A DNA stretch of 64,000 nt from Amycolatopsis mediterranei (GTDB lineage: Bacteria; Actinomycetota; Actinomycetes; Mycobacteriales; Pseudonocardiaceae): the NCBI RefSeq assembly GCF_026017845.1, contig NZ_CP100416.1, positions 6,591,652 through 6,655,651 of the forward strand, read 5' to 3'. Position 1 is the stretch's first letter; each line of letters starts with the position of its first letter. This document shows, piece by piece, positions 25,059 through 34,057 of this stretch. Below the pieces are notes generated by a model. That model saw only the letters and a list, made by a program, of their open reading frames with translations. It had not been told where the DNA came from and did no database searches. The position numbers and the translations under genes are program-made.

Positions 25059-26765
25059 ATGACCCGTACCCGCCCCCTCGAGACCAGGCTCGCGCCGGAA
25101 CCGGTCCGCCGGCCACGTGCGTCACTCGGGTCGTCGCTGCTGCGCCTGATCAGCACGACCGACCACAAAGACATCGGCATCATGTACGTGTCCACCACGT
25201 TCGCCTTCTTCCTGATCGGCGGCGTCCTGGCCATGCTGATGCGGGCTGAGCTCGCTCAGCCGGGCATGCAGGTGGTGTCGGCCGAGCAGTACAACCAGCT
25301 CGTCACCGTCCACGGGACGATCATGCTGCTGCTGTACGCGACGCCGAACGCGCTCGGGTTCGCCAACTACCTCGTCCCGCTGCAGATCGGCGCGCCTGAC
25401 GTGGCGTTTCCCCGGCTCAACGCTCTCTCGTACTGGCTGTTCCTCTTCGGCGGCCTCATGGTGATCGGCGGATTCCTGACCCCGGGCGGCGCCGCGGACT
25501 TCGGCTGGACCGCCTACGCACCCCTGCACAACGCCGTGAACAGCCCGGGTGTCGGCGCCGACCTTTGGGCGACGGGGCTCATCCTCTCCGGAATCGGGAC
25601 CATCCTCGCCACGGTCAACATCGTCACGACGATCGTCTGCCTGCGGGCACCCGGCATGGTCATGTGGCGGATGCCGCTGTTCACCTGGAACATCCTGTTC
25701 ACCAGCTTCCTGATCCTGGGGGCGTTCCCGATCCTCACCGCGGCACTGTTCGGCATGCTGGCCGACCGCCACCTCGGTGCACACGTGTTCGACCCGGCCA
25801 ACGGCGGCGCAGTCCTGTGGCAGCACCTGTTCTGGTTCTTCGGCCACCCCGAGGTCTACATCGTCGCCCTGCCCTACTTCGGCATCGTGAGCGAGATCTT
25901 CCCGGTGTTCAGCCGCAAACCGCTCTTCGGGTACAAAGCACTCGTCTGGGCGACAATCTCGATCATGGGTCTCTCGTTCTCCGTCTGGGCCCACCACATG
26001 TTCGCCACCGGCGCCGTGCTGCTGCCGTTCTTCTCCCTCACCTCCTTCCTCATCGCGGTCCCGACCGGCATCAAGTTCTTCAACTGGATCGGCACCATGT
26101 GGCACGGGAAGATCACCATGCGGACCCCCATGATCTTCTCGTTCGGGTTCCTGGTGACCTTCCTGCTCGGCGGGCTGACCGGGGTGATCCTCGCGTCACC
26201 GCCACTGGACTTCCAAACCCACGACAGCTACTTCGTCGTCGCCCACCTGCACTACGTCCTGTTCGGCACGATCGTGTTCAGCACCTTCGCCGGCATCTAC
26301 TTCTGGTTCCCCAAGGCCTTCGGCCGGATGCTGGACGAGCGCCTCGGCCGCTGGCACTTCTGGCTGACGTTCATCGGGTTCAACCTGACCTTCCTCGTCC
26401 AGCACTGGCTCGGTGCGATGGGCATGCCGCGCCGCATCGCGGATTACCACCCGACCGACGGATTCACGACGTTGAACGTCGTTTCGTCGGTCGGAGCGTT
26501 CACCCTCGGAGTGTCGATGCTGCCGTTCCTGTGGAACGTGGTGCGCAGCTATCGCTACGGCGACCCCGTCCGCGTCGATGACCCATGGGGCTACGGCAAC
26601 TCACTCGAATGGGCGACCACGTGTCCCCCGCCGCGGCACAACTTCCACGAGCTGCCGCGCATCCGCAACGAGCGTCCGGCCTTCGAGCTGCACTACCCGG
26701 ACGAAGTCGAGCGGATGAAGACCGACAGGTACGTCCACTGGTTCTCGAAGGGATCGGGCAAGTGA
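25059..26765 (+). CDS. ctaD: Cytochrome c oxidase subunit I (aa3 type)
   Basis: 568 residues, about 12 membrane helices. It has the heme-copper oxidase landmarks: VTVHGTIMLLLYATPN (low-spin heme His), WFFGHPEVYIVALPYFGIVSE (CuB His cross-linked to Tyr, D-channel Glu), SVWAHHMFATG (two CuB His), PTGIKFFNWIGTMW (K-channel Lys) and HDSYFVVAHLHYVLFG (heme His ligands). It reduces O2 to water and pumps protons. The next gene starts on its stop codon. Subunits II, III and IV are not nearby. Confidence 0.95.
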   Translation: MTRTRPLETRLAPEPVRRPRASLGSSLLRLISTTDHKDIGIMYVSTTFAFFLIGGVLAMLMRAELAQPGMQVVSAEQYNQLVTVHGTIMLLLYATPNALGFANYLVPLQIGAPDVAFPRLNALSYWLFLFGGLMVIGGFLTPGGAADFGWTAYAPLHNAVNSPGVGADLWATGLILSGIGTILATVNIVTTIVCLRAPGMVMWRMPLFTWNILFTSFLILGAFPILTAALFGMLADRHLGAHVFDPANGGAVLWQHLFWFFGHPEVYIVALPYFGIVSEIFPVFSRKPLFGYKALVWATISIMGLSFSVWAHHMFATGAVLLPFFSLTSFLIAVPTGIKFFNWIGTMWHGKITMRTPMIFSFGFLVTFLLGGLTGVILASPPLDFQTHDSYFVVAHLHYVLFGTIVFSTFAGIYFWFPKAFGRMLDERLGRWHFWLTFIGFNLTFLVQHWLGAMGMPRRIADYHPTDGFTTLNVVSSVGAFTLGVSMLPFLWNVVRSYRYGDPVRVDDPWGYGNSLEWATTCPPPRHNFHELPRIRNERPAFELHYPDEVERMKTDRYVHWFSKGSGK

Positions 26766-27853
26766 GTGACGAAGAGGGCTGGGGCCGCCGCCGGGCGATC
26801 CTCCGCGACGCGGCCGAGATGGACGGCGTCCGGCTGGATACTTACGCCGATCGCTGGCCGGTCCCGGGCACCCGCGCGGAGCGGCGGGCCCGGAACCGGA
26901 CCCTTGCCTGGTTCGGGTTGGCCGTCCTCGGCGCGCTGTGCTTCGTCGCGGTCTACCTTTTCTGGCCGTGGCGCTACGTACCGCCGCTCGGGCACGACGC
27001 GACGGGTTACCACCTCTACACGCCGCTGCTGGGTGCCACCTTCGGCCTGGCGCTGCTCGGACTCAGCTTCGGCATCGGCACCTACGCCCACAAGTTCCTG
27101 CCGAAGGAGCACGCGATCCAGGAACGGCACGACGAGCCGTCGTCACAAGCCGACCAGGACGCGACCGCGGCCATCCTGCACGACGCCCGCGACAGCGCCG
27201 GGCTGACCCGGCGCTCCTGGATGGCCCGGGCCCTCGGCGCCGGTGCCGGAGCGGTCGGCCTCGGCGCGGGCATCGGGGCGGTCGGTTCCTTCGTCAAGGA
27301 CCCCTGGGACCAGCCGTCGAGCCCGCAGTCGCTGTGGCACACCGCGTGGGCGTCCCCGACCGGCGAGGCTGTGTACCTGCGGCGGGTCACCGGCAAGCCC
27401 GACGAAGTCCAGCTCGTCCGCCCGGAAGAGCTCGCGCCCGGAGCCGTCATGGTCTGCGTGCCCTTCCGCGAGTCCGAACGCGACGACCCCGACAAACTGC
27501 ACGACGCACTGCGGCGTGCCGACAGCCCCGTCAACCTCGTCCGGCTCGTCCCCGGCACCCCGGTGACCCCACGGTCCGGTCAGGAGAGCTTCAACTGGCA
27601 GGACTTCTACGCCTACTCACGAATCTGCACCCACCTCGGCTGCCCGGTCGGCATGGACCTGGCCGAAGAGGACCGCCTGATGTGCCCCTGCCACAGCTCG
27701 CAGTTCGACCTGCACGCCGGCGCCCGCCCGATATTCGGGCCCGCCGTCCGGCCGCTGCCGCAACTGCCGATCACCGTCGACGAAACCGGCAATTTCCGGG
27801 CACGCGGCGACTTCACCGAACCGATCGGGCCCTCGTTCTGGGAGCTGGGCTGA
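26762..27853 (+). CDS. qcrA: Cytochrome bc1 Rieske iron-sulfur subunit
   Basis: GTG 26762 overlaps the ctaD stop (GTGA). 363 residues with the long actinobacterial N-terminal extension: two membrane helices (TLAWFGLAVLGALCFVAVYL; GATFGLALLGLSFGIGTYA), a third, Tat-like helix after RRSWMARALGAGAGAVG, and the Rieske cluster motifs CTHLGC and CPCHSSQF. It moves electrons from menaquinol to the cytochrome c part of the bcc complex. Its stop overlaps the qcrB start. Confidence 0.95.
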   Translation: MSDEEGWGRRRAILRDAAEMDGVRLDTYADRWPVPGTRAERRARNRTLAWFGLAVLGALCFVAVYLFWPWRYVPPLGHDATGYHLYTPLLGATFGLALLGLSFGIGTYAHKFLPKEHAIQERHDEPSSQADQDATAAILHDARDSAGLTRRSWMARALGAGAGAVGLGAGIGAVGSFVKDPWDQPSSPQSLWHTAWASPTGEAVYLRRVTGKPDEVQLVRPEELAPGAVMVCVPFRESERDDPDKLHDALRRADSPVNLVRLVPGTPVTPRSGQESFNWQDFYAYSRICTHLGCPVGMDLAEEDRLMCPCHSSQFDLHAGARPIFGPAVRPLPQLPITVDETGNFRARGDFTEPIGPSFWELG

Positions 27854-29438
27854 TGGCCGAACAACCACGCAAGTCACCGGCCCCGGTCCTCGCCGCGCCG
27901 CTGCGCTGGGCCGAGGACCGCATCCACTTCTCCGGCGGGCTGCACACCCAGCTGAACAAGGTCTTCCCCGGCCGGTGGTCGTTCATGCTGGGCGAAATCG
28001 CGCTGTACAGCTTCGTCGTGCTGCTGATCTCGGGCACCTACCTCGCCCTGTTCTTCGACCCCTCGACGACCGAGGTCACCTACCACGGCGACTACACGCC
28101 GGCCGACGGCCTGCAGATGTCCCGCGCGTTCGCCAGCACCCTGGATCTGTCTTTCGACGTCCGCGGCGGCCTGCTCATGCGCCAGATCCACCACTGGGCC
28201 GCGCTCGTCTTCGTCGCCGCGATCCTCGTCCACATGATGCGGATCTTCTTCAGCGGCGCCTTCCGGCGGCCCCGGGAGGCGAACTGGGTCGTGGGGCTGC
28301 TGATGCTGGTCATCGCCATCGTCGAGGGCTTCGCCGGCTACTCCATGCCCGACGACCTGCTGTCGGGCACCGGCCTGCGCATCGCGTCCGGGATCATGCT
28401 GGCCATCCCGGTGCTGGGCAGCTGGATCCACTGGCTGGTCTTCGGCGGCGAGTTCCCGGGTGACCAGATCATCCCCCGCCTGTTCACCGCCCACGTCTTC
28501 CTCCTCCCCGGCTTGCTCGTCGCCCTGGTGTCGGCGCACCTGGGCCTGGTCTGGCGGCAGAAACACACCCAACGACCCGGGCCGCAGCACACCGAACGCA
28601 ACGTCGTCGGCACTCGCATCGTCCCCTCGTTCGCCGCGAAGAGCTCCGCTCTGTTCGTCGCCGTCGCGGGTGTCATGACGCTCATGGGGGCCTGTTCCAG
28701 ATCAACCCGATCTGGAACTACGGCCCGTACAACCCGCTGCAGGGCTCCGCCGGGTCACAGCCGGACTGGTACATCGCCTGGGTCGACGGCGCCGCCCGCA
28801 TCTGGCCCGCCTGGGAGATCACCCTCGGTGGCTACCGCATCCCCGCACCGTTCTGGCCCACCGTCGCCATGCCCGTCACCGTCATCCTCCTCGCGATGGC
28901 CTACCCGTGGATCGAAAAGCGGCTCACCGGGGACCGCGCGCACCACAACCTGCTCGACCGTCCCCGGGACGCCCCGGTGCGCAGCGGGCTGGGCGCGATG
29001 GCCCTGACCTTCGTGACCGTCCTGCTGGCGTCGGGGTTCAACGACATCATCGCGCTCGAATTCGACTTCAACCTCGACGTCGTCGTCTGGGTCGGCCGGT
29101 TCGCCATCCTGCTCCTGCCGCCGCTGGCCTACGCCATCACCTACCGCGCGTGCCGCGGCCTGCAGACGCGAGACCGCAAGATCCTGCGGGAAGGCATCGA
29201 GACGGGAATCGTCGTCCGGCGCCCCGACGGCCAGTTCGTCGAGATCCACCAGCCGCTGGGCTCGGTTCGCGAGGACGGCGAGCGCGACAAGCCCGGCTAC
29301 GCGGGCGCTCCGGTGCCCAAACGCATGAACGACCTCGGGCTGGCGGGCAGTGCGCTGCCCGGCGGCCTGATCACGCCGGACCCGCTCGAAGAGACTGAAG
29401 CGCTCGACCGCGCCCGGTCGGCGGGTTCGGAGAGCTGA
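27853..29438 (+). CDS. qcrB: Cytochrome bc1 cytochrome b subunit, broken by a 1-bp frameshift as read
   Basis: ATG 27853 overlaps the qcrA stop. The first frame runs as normal cytochrome b (MRQIHHWAALVFVAAILVHM with heme His, HWLVFGGEFPGDQIIPRLF, TAHVFLLPGLLVALVSAHLG) to VMTLMG at about 28690. It then should continue GLFQINPIWNYGPYNPLQG, which is in the next frame. The G run 28686-28690 has five Gs where six restore the frame. The second part (WPTVAMPVTVILLAMAYPWI, VVVWVGRFAILLLPPLAYA) ends at 29438. The repaired protein would be about 528 residues, a normal QcrB. Either a real mutation or a sequencing error. Confidence 0.85.
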
Positions 29439-29448
29439 AGGAGTTCCG

Positions 29449-29682
29449 ATGCGCACCGGTGATTCCCCCGAAAACCGGCTGTTCCGCTTCTTGGTCGCGG
29501 GCGCGATGGTCAGCGTCGTCGCCCTGGCCGGTATGGGCACGACGGCTCTGCTGCGCAGTCACGGGAGCGGGCCGGTGGCGGTCTTCGCCGGAGCGTTCGT
29601 GCTGGCGTTCAGCGTGGTCGCCGTCCTGGTTCGCCGCCGACGCCGGCGCAAGACGTGGCCGGGGACCAACCTCACCCGATGA
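29449..29682 (+). CDS. Small two-helix membrane protein, unknown
   Basis: 77 residues from ATG 29449 (AAGGAG just upstream), 10 bp after qcrB. Two hydrophobic helices (FLVAGAMVSVVALAGMGTTA; VAVFAGAFVLAFSVVAVLV) are followed by a strongly basic tail (RRRRRRK). Its position after qcrB suggests it is co-expressed with, and may assist, the respiratory complex. No family recognised. Confidence 0.7.
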   Translation: MRTGDSPENRLFRFLVAGAMVSVVALAGMGTTALLRSHGSGPVAVFAGAFVLAFSVVAVLVRRRRRRKTWPGTNLTR

Positions 29683-29690
29683 CCAGGGGG

Positions 29691-30380
29691 TCACATCCGT
29701 TCCTTGATGCCCTTGCGGATCAGCCACACGTTGACCGGGTAGGAGGTCAGGAACCCGATCACCATGCCGATCTGCATGAGGAACCAGTACGTGACGTGAT
29801 CGGGGTGGAGGTGCGGCTCGGGAAAGAAGACGAACGACATCAACGCCATCCAGCCGAAGAGCCCGATCTCGAAGCTGGTCAAGGAGAGCACGTCCGCCTT
29901 GGCCGCCTGGACGATACCTTCTCGAAAGCCGAGACCGCGCATCGGCGCGATGGCCAGGTACTGGAAGACGACGCCGAGAAGCAAAGCGAGCACGAAGTCG
30001 CCGACGTATTCGGCCAGGAGGGTACTCCCGGCCAGCTTCACTCCCAGCAGGAACACGCCGAACTCGGCGATGATGTCGCCCAGCGTGCACCCGGCACCAC
30101 AGTGTGAGGTACCCAGGGCGGCCGGGACCCAGCAAGGCGGATCGGCCGGTTCGCGCCCGTGTTCACGCTGCCATCGATCGGATTTCGGCCGTCCCCAGCG
30201 AAGGTAGGCCCAGATCGCGATCGGCCCGAAGTACAGCGCGGTGACCGGCCAGACGACGCCCATGATCGCCATGGGCGGCCGGTAGTCACGCCCGTAGATG
30301 TCGAAGACCAGCCACGCGGCACAAAGGACAGCCGCGGCGATCGCGATCCAGGACAGGAAAAGCAGCCAGGTCGGTACCAT
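29691..30380 (-). CDS. DUF4396 integral membrane protein
   Basis: ATG 30380 gives 229 residues with about six membrane helices (WLLFLSWIAIAAAVLCAAWL, MAIMGVVWPVTALYFGPIAI and others). The conserved HCGAGCTLGDIIAEF segment, with two Cys and an Asp, is the DUF4396 hallmark and suggests metal or redox binding. The ends of this gene and the upstream small protein gene converge with 8 bp between. A TTG at 30413 in frame is an alternative start. Function unknown. Confidence 0.8.
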   Translation of the reverse strand: MVPTWLLFLSWIAIAAAVLCAAWLVFDIYGRDYRPPMAIMGVVWPVTALYFGPIAIWAYLRWGRPKSDRWQREHGREPADPPCWVPAALGTSHCGAGCTLGDIIAEFGVFLLGVKLAGSTLLAEYVGDFVLALLLGVVFQYLAIAPMRGLGFREGIVQAAKADVLSLTSFEIGLFGWMALMSFVFFPEPHLHPDHVTYWFLMQIGMVIGFLTSYPVNVWLIRKGIKERM

Positions 30381-30512
30381 GTCTTCCGGATCACCGCTCA
30401 CCGGGAGCGCCAAACGTCCGTCTCTGCAACGGTTTCCGCCACACGCGCGGGTGGGGGTGCGAAACCCGGCCCAGCACGCATCGCGCGGGACGGGAACCCC
30501 GCATCCTGCGGA

Positions 30513-30971
30513 TCAGGCGCTGAGCCTCATCTTCGCCGAAGCCCGCCGGTCCGCCTCTTCCGCAGCCGCCCAGTGGCGGCGAGCCGCCGGCTCATCACCG
30601 GCCGCACTCGCCGACTGGGCCGCGGCACGTTCGTGGTGGGCCTCCGCCCGGCGGATCGCCACGAACGATTCCTCCACCAACCGTGCCCACTGTGGAGTGT
30701 GACGCGGATACCGCCGAGCTTCGCCACGAGCTTCGGCGGCCGCGGCGAGTTCCTGATACGCCATCGCGTGGCACGAAGCGACTTCCGCGAGCACACGTTG
30801 CGTCTTGCCCCGGTACAGGCCGTCGGGTTCGGTGCCGGTTTCCAGCTCGACCGCCAGCCTGCGGTGCGCTCCCGCCGCTTCCCAGACCCGTTCCGCCTCC
30901 AGCCGCAGCCGGTGGACCTCGGGAAGCTCCCAGGTTCCGGAGGTCACCTTCACCGCTACGTCGGTCGTCAT
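30513..30971 (-). CDS. Hypothetical helical protein
   Basis: 152 residues from ATG 30971 (AAGGTGACC upstream). After a short N-terminal strand (MTTDVAVKVTSG) nearly everything is Ala/Glu/Arg-rich helix with many His, likely a coiled-coil-type bundle (VLAEVASCHAMAYQELAAAA, AIRRAEAHHERAAAQSA). No membrane segment and no family recognised. Confidence 0.65.
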   Translation of the reverse strand: MTTDVAVKVTSGTWELPEVHRLRLEAERVWEAAGAHRRLAVELETGTEPDGLYRGKTQRVLAEVASCHAMAYQELAAAAEARGEARRYPRHTPQWARLVEESFVAIRRAEAHHERAAAQSASAAGDEPAARRHWAAAEEADRRASAKMRLSA

Positions 30972-31047
30972 GTCGTGGTCACCTTCCTTCTTTCTCGCTC
31001 GGGTTCCACCCTGACACGGGAAAAGGAGTTTTCAACTGACGACTGCC

Positions 31048-31506
31048 TTACGATCGCGGCCGCAGCCCGACCAGCGGCAGCTGGATCGCCATCCGGCGGC
31101 GGGCGAGATCGCTGCCGTCGTAGCGCCACCCCAGCAGCTTTCCCAGCGCGAACCGCACCAGCGGCCCGGCCAGGCGGTTGCGGTGTTCGTAACCGGCGAT
31201 GACCGCGACGGCCTCGTCTTCGCCCAGGACGCGGTGTTCGGCCGGGAACCGGCACCGTCCGACGATCACCTCGACCGGGGGCCGGGCCTGGATGTTCCGG
31301 AACCAGTCCGCTCCCGCACCGAGGCCGGCGACCACGACGTACTCGTCGTCGTTCGTGCCGACGACTTCGAGGACAGTCCGGTACATCCGCCCGGAGCGTC
31401 GTCCGAGATGGGTCAGGCAGAGGAACCGGCGGCCGAGTACCCAGCCGAGCCCGCGGTCGTAAAGCCGCACCGGCGCGCGAAAAACCCCACGCAGGACCCG
31501 GTTCAC
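31048..31506 (-). CDS. Deazaflavin (F420)-dependent oxidoreductase family (DDN/DUF385)
   Basis: GTG 31506 overlaps the upstream flavoprotein stop. 152 residues with the split-barrel pattern of nitroreductase/deazaflavin enzymes: LTHLGRRSGRMYRTVLEVV, EYVVVAGLGAGADWFRNIQA, PVEVIVGRCRFPA, ending with the ALGKLLGWRYDG helix. It likely uses F420H2 to reduce a substrate, as in mycobacterial Ddn. Coupled with the FAD enzyme upstream, so both may act on one xenobiotic or metabolite. Confidence 0.85.
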   Translation of the reverse strand: MNRVLRGVFRAPVRLYDRGLGWVLGRRFLCLTHLGRRSGRMYRTVLEVVGTNDDEYVVVAGLGAGADWFRNIQARPPVEVIVGRCRFPAEHRVLGEDEAVAVIAGYEHRNRLAGPLVRFALGKLLGWRYDGSDLARRRMAIQLPLVGLRPRS

Positions 31507-32696
31507 CGTGCTGCTCCGGCGGCCGCGCGGCGAAGGTCGGCGACCAGCGCAGTGGGCTTCCCGGCGAGCACGGTCGCCACGTACCGGTCCAGCAGGGGAA
31601 GGCGTGCCAGCCGGAGCACAGTCCTGCGGACCACGAGCTGAAAGGGGGTCGCCGGGAGGAACCACCGGGCGCTCCGGCGGGCGACGTCCTGCTTTTCCGT
31701 GACGACTGGTCGCAGGAGGAGTTCGTAGTCGCTGAAAGCGTCACTGATCGAGACTGCTCGGGCCAGCCGCTCACCGAGCACGTAGGCGCCGGCGACACCG
31801 AGCGAAGCACCTTGACCGGCCAGCAGGGAAACCGCGTAGCACGCGTCGCCCACGAGCACGACCCGCCCGCTGCTCCACCTCGCCATGTCGACCTGGGCCA
31901 CCTGGTCGTAGTACACGGCCTCCGCGGGCGGGCAGTGCCGCAGCGCACGGGGCACCAGCCACCCCAGCGAGCCGTACTCTTCCCGGAGCGCGGACCGGGG
32001 ATCCTCGGGCAGCCGCCGGTCGCCGGTCCGGTGCACGGCGAACGCGGCCACCCGACCGTCGCGGAGCCCGTAGAAGCCCATCTGTCGGGCGATGCTGTCG
32101 GTCAGGCAGAACCGGTCCCCCACCGCCGCCGCGATCTCCGGATCGGTCAGCACGAAGGCGGCGGTGTGGAAGCCCATGTATCGCAGGTAGTTCTCGTCTT
32201 CGCCGAACACCAGCCGCCGGACGGCCGAATGGACTCCGTCGGCGCCCACGGCGACGTCCGCCTCGACCACGTGCTCGCCCGCGGTCACCCGGACCCGGTC
32301 GCCGAGGTCGTCGACCGCCGTGACGCCTGCGCCGAACCGCAGGTCCACGTCGGACGGAAGCTGCTCCCGCAGTGCCCGTTCGAGGTCCGGCCGCATGATG
32401 CCGCAGAGCCGGTCCCGCATCGTGCGGGCGAAGGTCGCGTACCGGATCGCCGCGCGGCGGCGGCCGCGCTCGTCGAGCAAGCTCGCCTCCTCGACCTGGT
32501 AGCCCAGTTCCCGGATCCGCGGCAACAAGCCCATCGCCTCGGCGGCGTCGAACCCCGGCCCGAAGAAGTCGATCATGTAGCCCTGTTCCCGGGGAGCCGG
32601 CGCCCGTTCCAGCACGACGACCTCGATGTCTTCGCGGGCCAGCTTGTTCGCCAGCGCCAAGCCGGTGATCCCGGCTCCGCACACCACGACCTTCAC
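31503..32696 (-). CDS. FAD-dependent oxidoreductase, PHBH/TetX-like
   Basis: GTG 32696 lies after AAGGAGACG. 397 residues with VVVCGAGITGLALANKLARE (FAD Rossmann), a GADGVHSAVRRLVF DG motif and VVLVGDACYAVSLLAGQGASL (GD motif). It is a group A flavin monooxygenase fold. The N-terminal EQGYMIDFFGPGFDAAEAMG is typical of TetX-like and geranylgeranyl-type hydroxylases. First gene of the pair with the F420 enzyme and divergent in control by the TetR upstream. Confidence 0.85.
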   Translation of the reverse strand: MKVVVCGAGITGLALANKLAREDIEVVVLERAPAPREQGYMIDFFGPGFDAAEAMGLLPRIRELGYQVEEASLLDERGRRRAAIRYATFARTMRDRLCGIMRPDLERALREQLPSDVDLRFGAGVTAVDDLGDRVRVTAGEHVVEADVAVGADGVHSAVRRLVFGEDENYLRYMGFHTAAFVLTDPEIAAAVGDRFCLTDSIARQMGFYGLRDGRVAAFAVHRTGDRRLPEDPRSALREEYGSLGWLVPRALRHCPPAEAVYYDQVAQVDMARWSSGRVVLVGDACYAVSLLAGQGASLGVAGAYVLGERLARAVSISDAFSDYELLLRPVVTEKQDVARRSARWFLPATPFQLVVRRTVLRLARLPLLDRYVATVLAGKPTALVADLRRAAAGAAR

Positions 32697-32715
32697 CGTT
32701 TCGTCTCCTTCGCGT

Positions 32716-33270
32716 TCAGACGAGCCGCCGCAGCACCCCGGCCACGTTCGGTGCCACCTGGGGGCCGATCGCGCGATGCAGAAGCAGTCCGTCGACTGCG
32801 GCGGCGAGCACCGCCGCCGTGTCTTCGGGTCGGGCAACGCCCAGTTGCCGCAAGCGGTCGCTGATCACCGCGCGAAGGTCGGCGAGCACCTGGGCCATCC
32901 CGGCCTGCAGCCCGGCGTCCCGCGTCGCCGCCAGGTAAGCCTCGACGAACAGCAGTGACGTCGGGTCGGCGCCGGTGTACTGCTCCACCGCCGCGACCAT
33001 CGCGTCGACCAGTTCCCCGGCGCTGCCGACCGCGGCGACCAGCGGCTCGAACTCCCCCGCCACCGCCCGCATCGCGCTCAGCACGGCTTCCACCAGAACG
33101 GCCTGCACTGACGGGAAGTGGTAGTGGACGACGCTGGGCGTGACACCGGCCCGCTCGGCCAGCACGCGGGTGCTCACGGCGGTCCATCCCCGCTCCGGGA
33201 TCAGCTCGACCGCCGCCGCGACCAGGCGGCGCCGAACGGCTTCACCGCGAGCAGCAGCCGGAGACGTCAT
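32716..33270 (-). CDS. TetR-family regulator
   Basis: 184 residues from ATG 33270 (GGAGCG upstream). It has GEAVRRRLVAAAVELIPERG and VSTRVLAERAGVTPSVVHYH (helix-turn-helix), and a C-terminal ligand domain. The FAD and F420 enzyme genes follow 20 bp downstream on the same strand, so the three form one transcription unit, probably self-regulated through the inverted repeat upstream. Confidence 0.88.
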   Translation of the reverse strand: MTSPAAARGEAVRRRLVAAAVELIPERGWTAVSTRVLAERAGVTPSVVHYHFPSVQAVLVEAVLSAMRAVAGEFEPLVAAVGSAGELVDAMVAAVEQYTGADPTSLLFVEAYLAATRDAGLQAGMAQVLADLRAVISDRLRQLGVARPEDTAAVLAAAVDGLLLHRAIGPQVAPNVAGVLRRLV

Positions 33271-33282
33271 CGCTCCTCCAAT

Positions 33283-33311
33283 CAGGGCGATTGCCCTGGA
33301 CAGTCGCCCTG
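33283..33311. promoter_or_regulatory. Inverted repeat upstream of the TetR/FAD/F420 operon
   Basis: CAGGGCGA (33283-33290) and TCGCCCTG (33304-33311) are perfect 8-bp arms with a 13-bp spacer. Inside is another inverted repeat, CAGGGC-GATT-GCCCTG (33283-33298). It is 13 bp from the TetR start and is a strong candidate operator. Confidence 0.7.
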
Positions 33312-33331
33312 TCGGCAACTCAGGCTAGCAC

Positions 33332-33369
33332 AACTGTTCGCCAGTGCAACAATCGTCTCCTGCTAGAGT
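33332..33369 (+). promoter_or_regulatory. Response-regulator promoter with motif half sites
   Basis: AACTGTTC (33332-33339, reverse GAACAGTT) and GCAACAATC (33346-33354) sit where a -35 region would be. TAGAGT (33364-33369) is a likely -10 box only 7 bp before GTG 33377, which implies a leaderless or near-leaderless mRNA. Confidence 0.5.
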
Positions 33370-33376
33370 TTTGAAG

Positions 33377-34057
33377 GTGCCGACGCGTGTTCTGCTCGTC
33401 GAGGACGACGCCATGATCAGCGAGGCGTTGAGCCTCGCGCTGACCGACGAGGACTTCGACGTCCTCGCCGCCGCCACCGGCGAGGACGGCCTGGACCTGC
33501 TGGAATCCACCTCCGTCGACGTGGTGCTGCTCGACCTCATGCTGCCGGGCATCGACGGGCTCACCGTCTGCCGGAGAGTGCGCGAGCACGGCGACCTGCC
33601 CATCATCGTCATCACCGCCCGCACCGACACCCACGACGTCATCGCCGGCCTCGAAGCCGGCGCCGACGACTACGTCACCAAACCACTGGTGGCGGGCGAG
33701 CTCGCGGCCCGGATCCGCGCCCTGCTCCGCCGGACGGCGTCGGCACGTCCGGCCCGGTTCAGCGTCGGCAGGCTCGAGATCCGGCCCGACGAGGAAGCCG
33801 TCCACCGCGACGGCGTCCCCGTGCACCTCACGCGCACCGAATTCCGCCTGCTGACCGAACTCGCCGCGGCCGAAGGCAAGGTCGTCACCCGCGAGCAGTT
33901 GCTGCAGCGCGTGTGGGGACACGACTACTTCGGGGACACGCGGCTGCTCGACGTCCACATCAGACGGCTGCGCCGCAAGGTCGAACCCGATCCCGACGCA
34001 CCCAGCCTCGTGTTGACCGTGCGCGGCAGCGGCTACCGCATCGCTCCCGAGCCATGA
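33377..34057 (+). CDS. OmpR/PhoB-family response regulator
   Basis: 226 residues. The receiver domain (1-115) begins VPTRVLLVEDDAMI, has the phosphate-accepting Asp53 in VVLLDLMLPGIDG and Lys103 in DDYVTKPL. The C-terminal winged helix (130-226) has LTRTEFRLLTELAAAEGKVV and TRLLDVHIRRLRRKVE. GTG 33377 is chosen over TTG 33371. The stop overlaps the kinase start. It may bind the CAACAGTT-type motifs in this window, including those in its own promoter, but that is a guess. Confidence 0.92.
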   Translation: MPTRVLLVEDDAMISEALSLALTDEDFDVLAAATGEDGLDLLESTSVDVVLLDLMLPGIDGLTVCRRVREHGDLPIIVITARTDTHDVIAGLEAGADDYVTKPLVAGELAARIRALLRRTASARPARFSVGRLEIRPDEEAVHRDGVPVHLTRTEFRLLTELAAAEGKVVTREQLLQRVWGHDYFGDTRLLDVHIRRLRRKVEPDPDAPSLVLTVRGSGYRIAPEP

